A stretch of DNA of 64,000 nucleotides from Eubacterium sp. (GTDB lineage: Bacteria; Bacillota; Clostridia; Oscillospirales; Ruminococcaceae). The position numbers were made by a program, and so were the translations under genes. Where the stretch lies: contig JAFLRX010000003.1 of assembly GCA_022511265.1 (NCBI GenBank), forward strand, positions 61,372 through 125,371, given 5' to 3'. Shown piece by piece: positions 62,502 through 64,000 of this stretch (positions are counted from its first letter, which is position 1; every line of letters begins with the position of its first letter). The notes beneath the pieces were generated by a model. The model was given only the letters and a program-made list of their open reading frames with translations. It made no database searches and was not told the DNA's origin.

Positions 62502-62530
62502 TTGACAATTGAAGAAAAAATCTGTATAAT
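62502..62530 (+). promoter_or_regulatory. SigA promoter of a prophage small RNA
   Basis: TTGACA (62502-62507), 17 nt, TATAAT (62525-62530): perfect consensus with no ORF downstream before a terminator. Confidence 0.82.
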
Positions 62531-62536
62531 TAAACA

Positions 62537-62601
62537 TATAGATTTTTAGGTAGACAACGCAAAAGGCGAGTCTCTTTATTGAAACTCGCACTTCGCTTTT
62601 T
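62537..62601 (+). ncRNA. Prophage small RNA, about 65 nt, convergent to the membrane-protein gene
   Basis: From the promoter at 62502-62530 to the hairpin GCGAGTCTC-TTTATT-GAAACTCGC (62567-62590) followed by ACTTCGCTTTTTT. It has no ORF. It points towards the 3' end of the minus-strand gene 62629-62907; if that mRNA runs to the same hairpin the two RNAs are complementary, as in type I toxin-antitoxin pairs. Confidence 0.6.
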
Positions 62602-62628
62602 TAAAAAGATTTGTTAACCAACCCTCTC

Positions 62629-62907
62629 TCAACATACTCCAAATGTTCTGAGGATTGTTAACAGTTCTTCAAAAGTCTCCTTATTGGCAATGCCACTTGC
62701 CATAAGGAACATACCCAAAAGGACAATGAGTATTATTTTTTTATAATATTTGTTGTCCTTTCCTTTTTCACCGGATGTATCGTTCTGGGAAGATTTGCAT
62801 AATTTTTTTAACCTCTTTTCAATTATTTTAATTTTCTTAAGTATCTTTTTAAATTCAAATTTCATTTTCCTCCTTTTTTCTTCTTTCTTTTTTTTCTTTT
62901 TGTTCAT
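62629..62907 (-). CDS. Small, strongly basic single-pass membrane protein
   Basis: 92 residues. N-terminal 35 residues almost entirely Lys/Glu/Arg with isoleucines (KKKKKKEEKRRK ... KIKIIEKRLKKL), then one membrane helix (IILIVLLGMFLMASGI, about 60-75). Ribosome site GGAGGTG 6 nt before ATG supports it. It is the only minus-strand gene between the replication and packaging modules, with its own promoter and a long leader. Candidate toxin or membrane effector; inference only. Confidence 0.65.
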   Translation of the reverse strand: MNKKKKKKEEKRRKMKFEFKKILKKIKIIEKRLKKLCKSSQNDTSGEKGKDNKYYKKIILIVLLGMFLMASGIANKETFEELLTILRTFGVC

Positions 62908-62919
62908 AGTAACACCTCC

Positions 62920-63226
62920 AAAAAAATAATTAAGGGAAGGAGCTTAATGCTTCTTCCCTTTGTATTGCTCAATTGTTTATCGAATTATCATTGTAAAGAT
63001 AATGCAACAAATAAGCAATACAAAGGGATAGAGCAAAAAGTAAAAATACGATCTACTCTAGGCATTATTATGTTTACTAAGCCTCTTTAATCCCGTTGTT
63101 TAGTTACCTAGTAGATTCCCTCCTTTTAACCTAATATTGCTTATATGTCACCTTTTAACATCCATAAACTTAATAATTCATTGTTTTTTAAATTTTATTT
63201 CTTTCAACTTTATGGTGAACTTTCGT
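62920..63226 (-). ncRNA. Long structured leader (or free RNA) with an attenuator-like end
   Basis: Transcript predicted from about 63226 down to the T-run at 62926-62920. Helices: ATCTACT (63051-63057) with AGTAGAT (63110-63116) plus AGG/CCT, inner ACTAA/TTAGT; CCCTTTGTATTGCT (62956-62969) with AGCAATACAAAGGG (63014-63027); and a terminator-type stem AAGGGAAG..AGC / GCT..CTTCCCTT (62932-62960) followed on the minus strand by AATTATTTTTTT, just before the ribosome site. The last two stems share bases 62956-62960 and cannot form together. Confidence 0.6.
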
Positions 63227-63232
63227 ATTTAT

Positions 63233-63261
63233 ATTATAACATAATCAGGTCTTATAGTCAA
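63233..63261 (-). promoter_or_regulatory. SigA promoter of the leader/membrane-protein unit
   Basis: Minus strand TTGACT (63261-63256), 17 nt, TATAAT (63238-63233). Confidence 0.8.
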
Positions 63262-63407
63262 ATGTTTTTTTGCTTTTTTATAACAAAAAAATAATACAAT
63301 TTTTGTATATAATAAACAATTATGAGATTCTTAATTTTTTTCATAAACAAAAACTTTCCAAACAATCAAACAAATATATGTTATGATTATTCCAAAGAGG
63401 TGAAATC

Positions 63408-63869
63408 ATGAGCAGCAAGCATGGAGCGAAAGGCAAGTATGGGTATTGGCTGACAGATGAAGGCTTAATATTGCTTGAAGGCTGGGCGAGAGACGGTCTC
63501 ACCGATGAACAGATCGCCCATAATATGGGTATTTCTCGAAAAACGCTGATAGATTGGAAAAACAAGTACAGTGACATTAGTAACGCCTTAAAAAAAGGCA
63601 AAGAAGTGGTTGATATTGTCGTTGAAAATGCTCTTTTCAAGCGTGCTTGTGGATTCACTGCGCGCGAAGAAGTGCAGGAAGTTAACCCTGAAACAGGCAT
63701 ATTGGAGACGGTTAAAGTCGTTCTTAAGGAGATTCCGCCTGATACCGGTGCTGCTATGGCTTGGCTTAAAAACCGTCGCCCAGACAAATGGCGAGACAAG
63801 CAGAGTATAGACATTGAGACTGGCGCAAGCGGTGTGATTTTGCTGCCGGGTGTAAAAAATGAGACATAA
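63408..63869 (+). CDS. Terminase small subunit-like / phage DNA-binding protein
   Basis: 153 residues, GAGGTG ribosome site. N-terminal helix-turn-helix LLEGWARDGLTDEQIAHNMGISRKTLIDWKNKY, then KGKEVVDIVVENALFKRACGFTAREE and AAMAWLKNRRPDKWRDK, the usual pattern of this terminase small-subunit group. It recognises the packaging site. Overlaps the large-subunit gene by 11 nt. Stronger in AT than the terminase large subunit that follows. Confidence 0.82.
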   Translation: MSSKHGAKGKYGYWLTDEGLILLEGWARDGLTDEQIAHNMGISRKTLIDWKNKYSDISNALKKGKEVVDIVVENALFKRACGFTAREEVQEVNPETGILETVKVVLKEIPPDTGAAMAWLKNRRPDKWRDKQSIDIETGASGVILLPGVKNET

Positions 63870-64000
63870 TAATGTTATATGGCGGCCGCAGGAACGGCAG
63901 CGGCTGTTTATGGAGCGGCCGGAGTACGAGGCGCTGTACGGCGGCGCGGCAGGCGGCGGAAAATCCGACGCGCTGCTGGCAGAGGCACTGCGGCAGGTAC
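63859..64000 (+). CDS. Terminase large subunit (5' end only)
   Basis: The first 47 codons are in the window, cut by the right edge. WRPQERQRLFMERPEYEALYGGAAGGGKSDALL includes the Walker A GGAAGGGKS of terminase ATPases. The DNA here is abruptly GC-rich compared with the preceding 1 kb. Confidence 0.88.
   Translation, partial: MRHNNVIWRPQERQRLFMERPEYEALYGGAAGGGKSDALLAEALRQV

Larger units (their letters stand above)
50185..64000. mobile_element. Prophage, left part (right end outside window)
   Basis: Integrase, ImmA/IrrE-type peptidase and CI-like repressor on the minus strand, divergent operators, then an early operon with methyltransferases, YqaJ/RecT recombination, RusA, SSB and replication protein, and finally terminase genes. 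Gene order is that of a temperate siphovirus-like phage of Firmicutes. The left boundary lies between padR and the integrase; the exact att core cannot be set without the right end. Confidence 0.9.

Noticed and set aside
1..64000. CRISPR arrays, tRNA/rRNA genes, transposases
   Set aside because: No regularly spaced repeats, no T-loop GGTTCGA-type clusters with cloverleaf arms, and no transposase motifs were seen on either strand by eye.

Overview
The window looks like a chromosomal segment of a low- to mid-GC Gram-positive Clostridia, most likely an Oscillospiraceae/Ruminococcus-type gut or rumen bacterium. The reasons are the paired DnaD and DnaI-like replication genes, the sporulation-associated genes spoVG and ylmC/ymxH, the PDZ/DUF512 radical-SAM gene next to der, ywiB (DUF1934) next to argS, many TTGACA-N17-TATAAT promoters, and a lipoprotein GH5 glycanase beside an AraC regulator. 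This placement is inference; no species marker was checked.

Bases 1-49.9 kb are ordinary core chromosome. A minus-strand operon carries dnaD, a dnaI-like helicase loader, a transglutaminase-fold protein and a lipoprotein that runs off the left edge. Upstream of it lies a promoter-to-terminator non-coding transcript of about 560 nt. Then come DUF1292, a second structured RNA locus, and a split TSUP transporter. A minus-strand run holds rarA, prs, glyA, transaldolase and xylB, taking xylulose through the pentose phosphates towards PRPP. Next are comFC, pfkA, a GNAT, a second transglutaminase-fold protein, cyclophilin, the GH5/AraC pair, dacF, pgi, rpmF, DUF512-der-plsY-gpsA, a degenerate Ddl, ywiB-argS, a zinc-less methyltransferase-like protein, yfhO and nudF. 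They are followed by spoVG, murC, a BirA-box-controlled birA-bioY-DUF1284 unit, rpsB-tsf, ylmC, the PHP-malic enzyme-TSCPD-Nudix-ruvX operon, an accessory operon with a nonsense-mutated tfoX, and padR.

From about 50.1 kb to the right edge lies the left part of a prophage. The lysogeny arm is on the minus strand: tyrosine integrase, a membrane-anchored cargo gene, an ImmA/IrrE-type membrane peptidase and a CI-like repressor. A divergent operator/promoter follows, then a tightly overlapping early operon: an HTH gene, small proteins, three methyltransferases, zinc-ribbon proteins including a Lar-like one, YqaJ exonuclease, RecT, RusA, SSB and a DnaD-like replication protein. An AT-rich island then holds a small membrane protein, a long structured leader and a convergent small RNA. 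The small and large terminase genes begin the packaging module, which is cut by the window end.

The strongest second-look items are: the G8 tract that frameshifts the phage cytosine methyltransferase; the DnaD tail motif shared by host DnaD and the phage replication protein; the leader RNA/membrane protein/antisense-RNA island at 62.5-63.3 kb; the large RNA at 4.4-4.96 kb; the Ddl homologue lacking metal ligands; and the BirA operator. No tRNA, rRNA, CRISPR array or insertion sequence was recognised.
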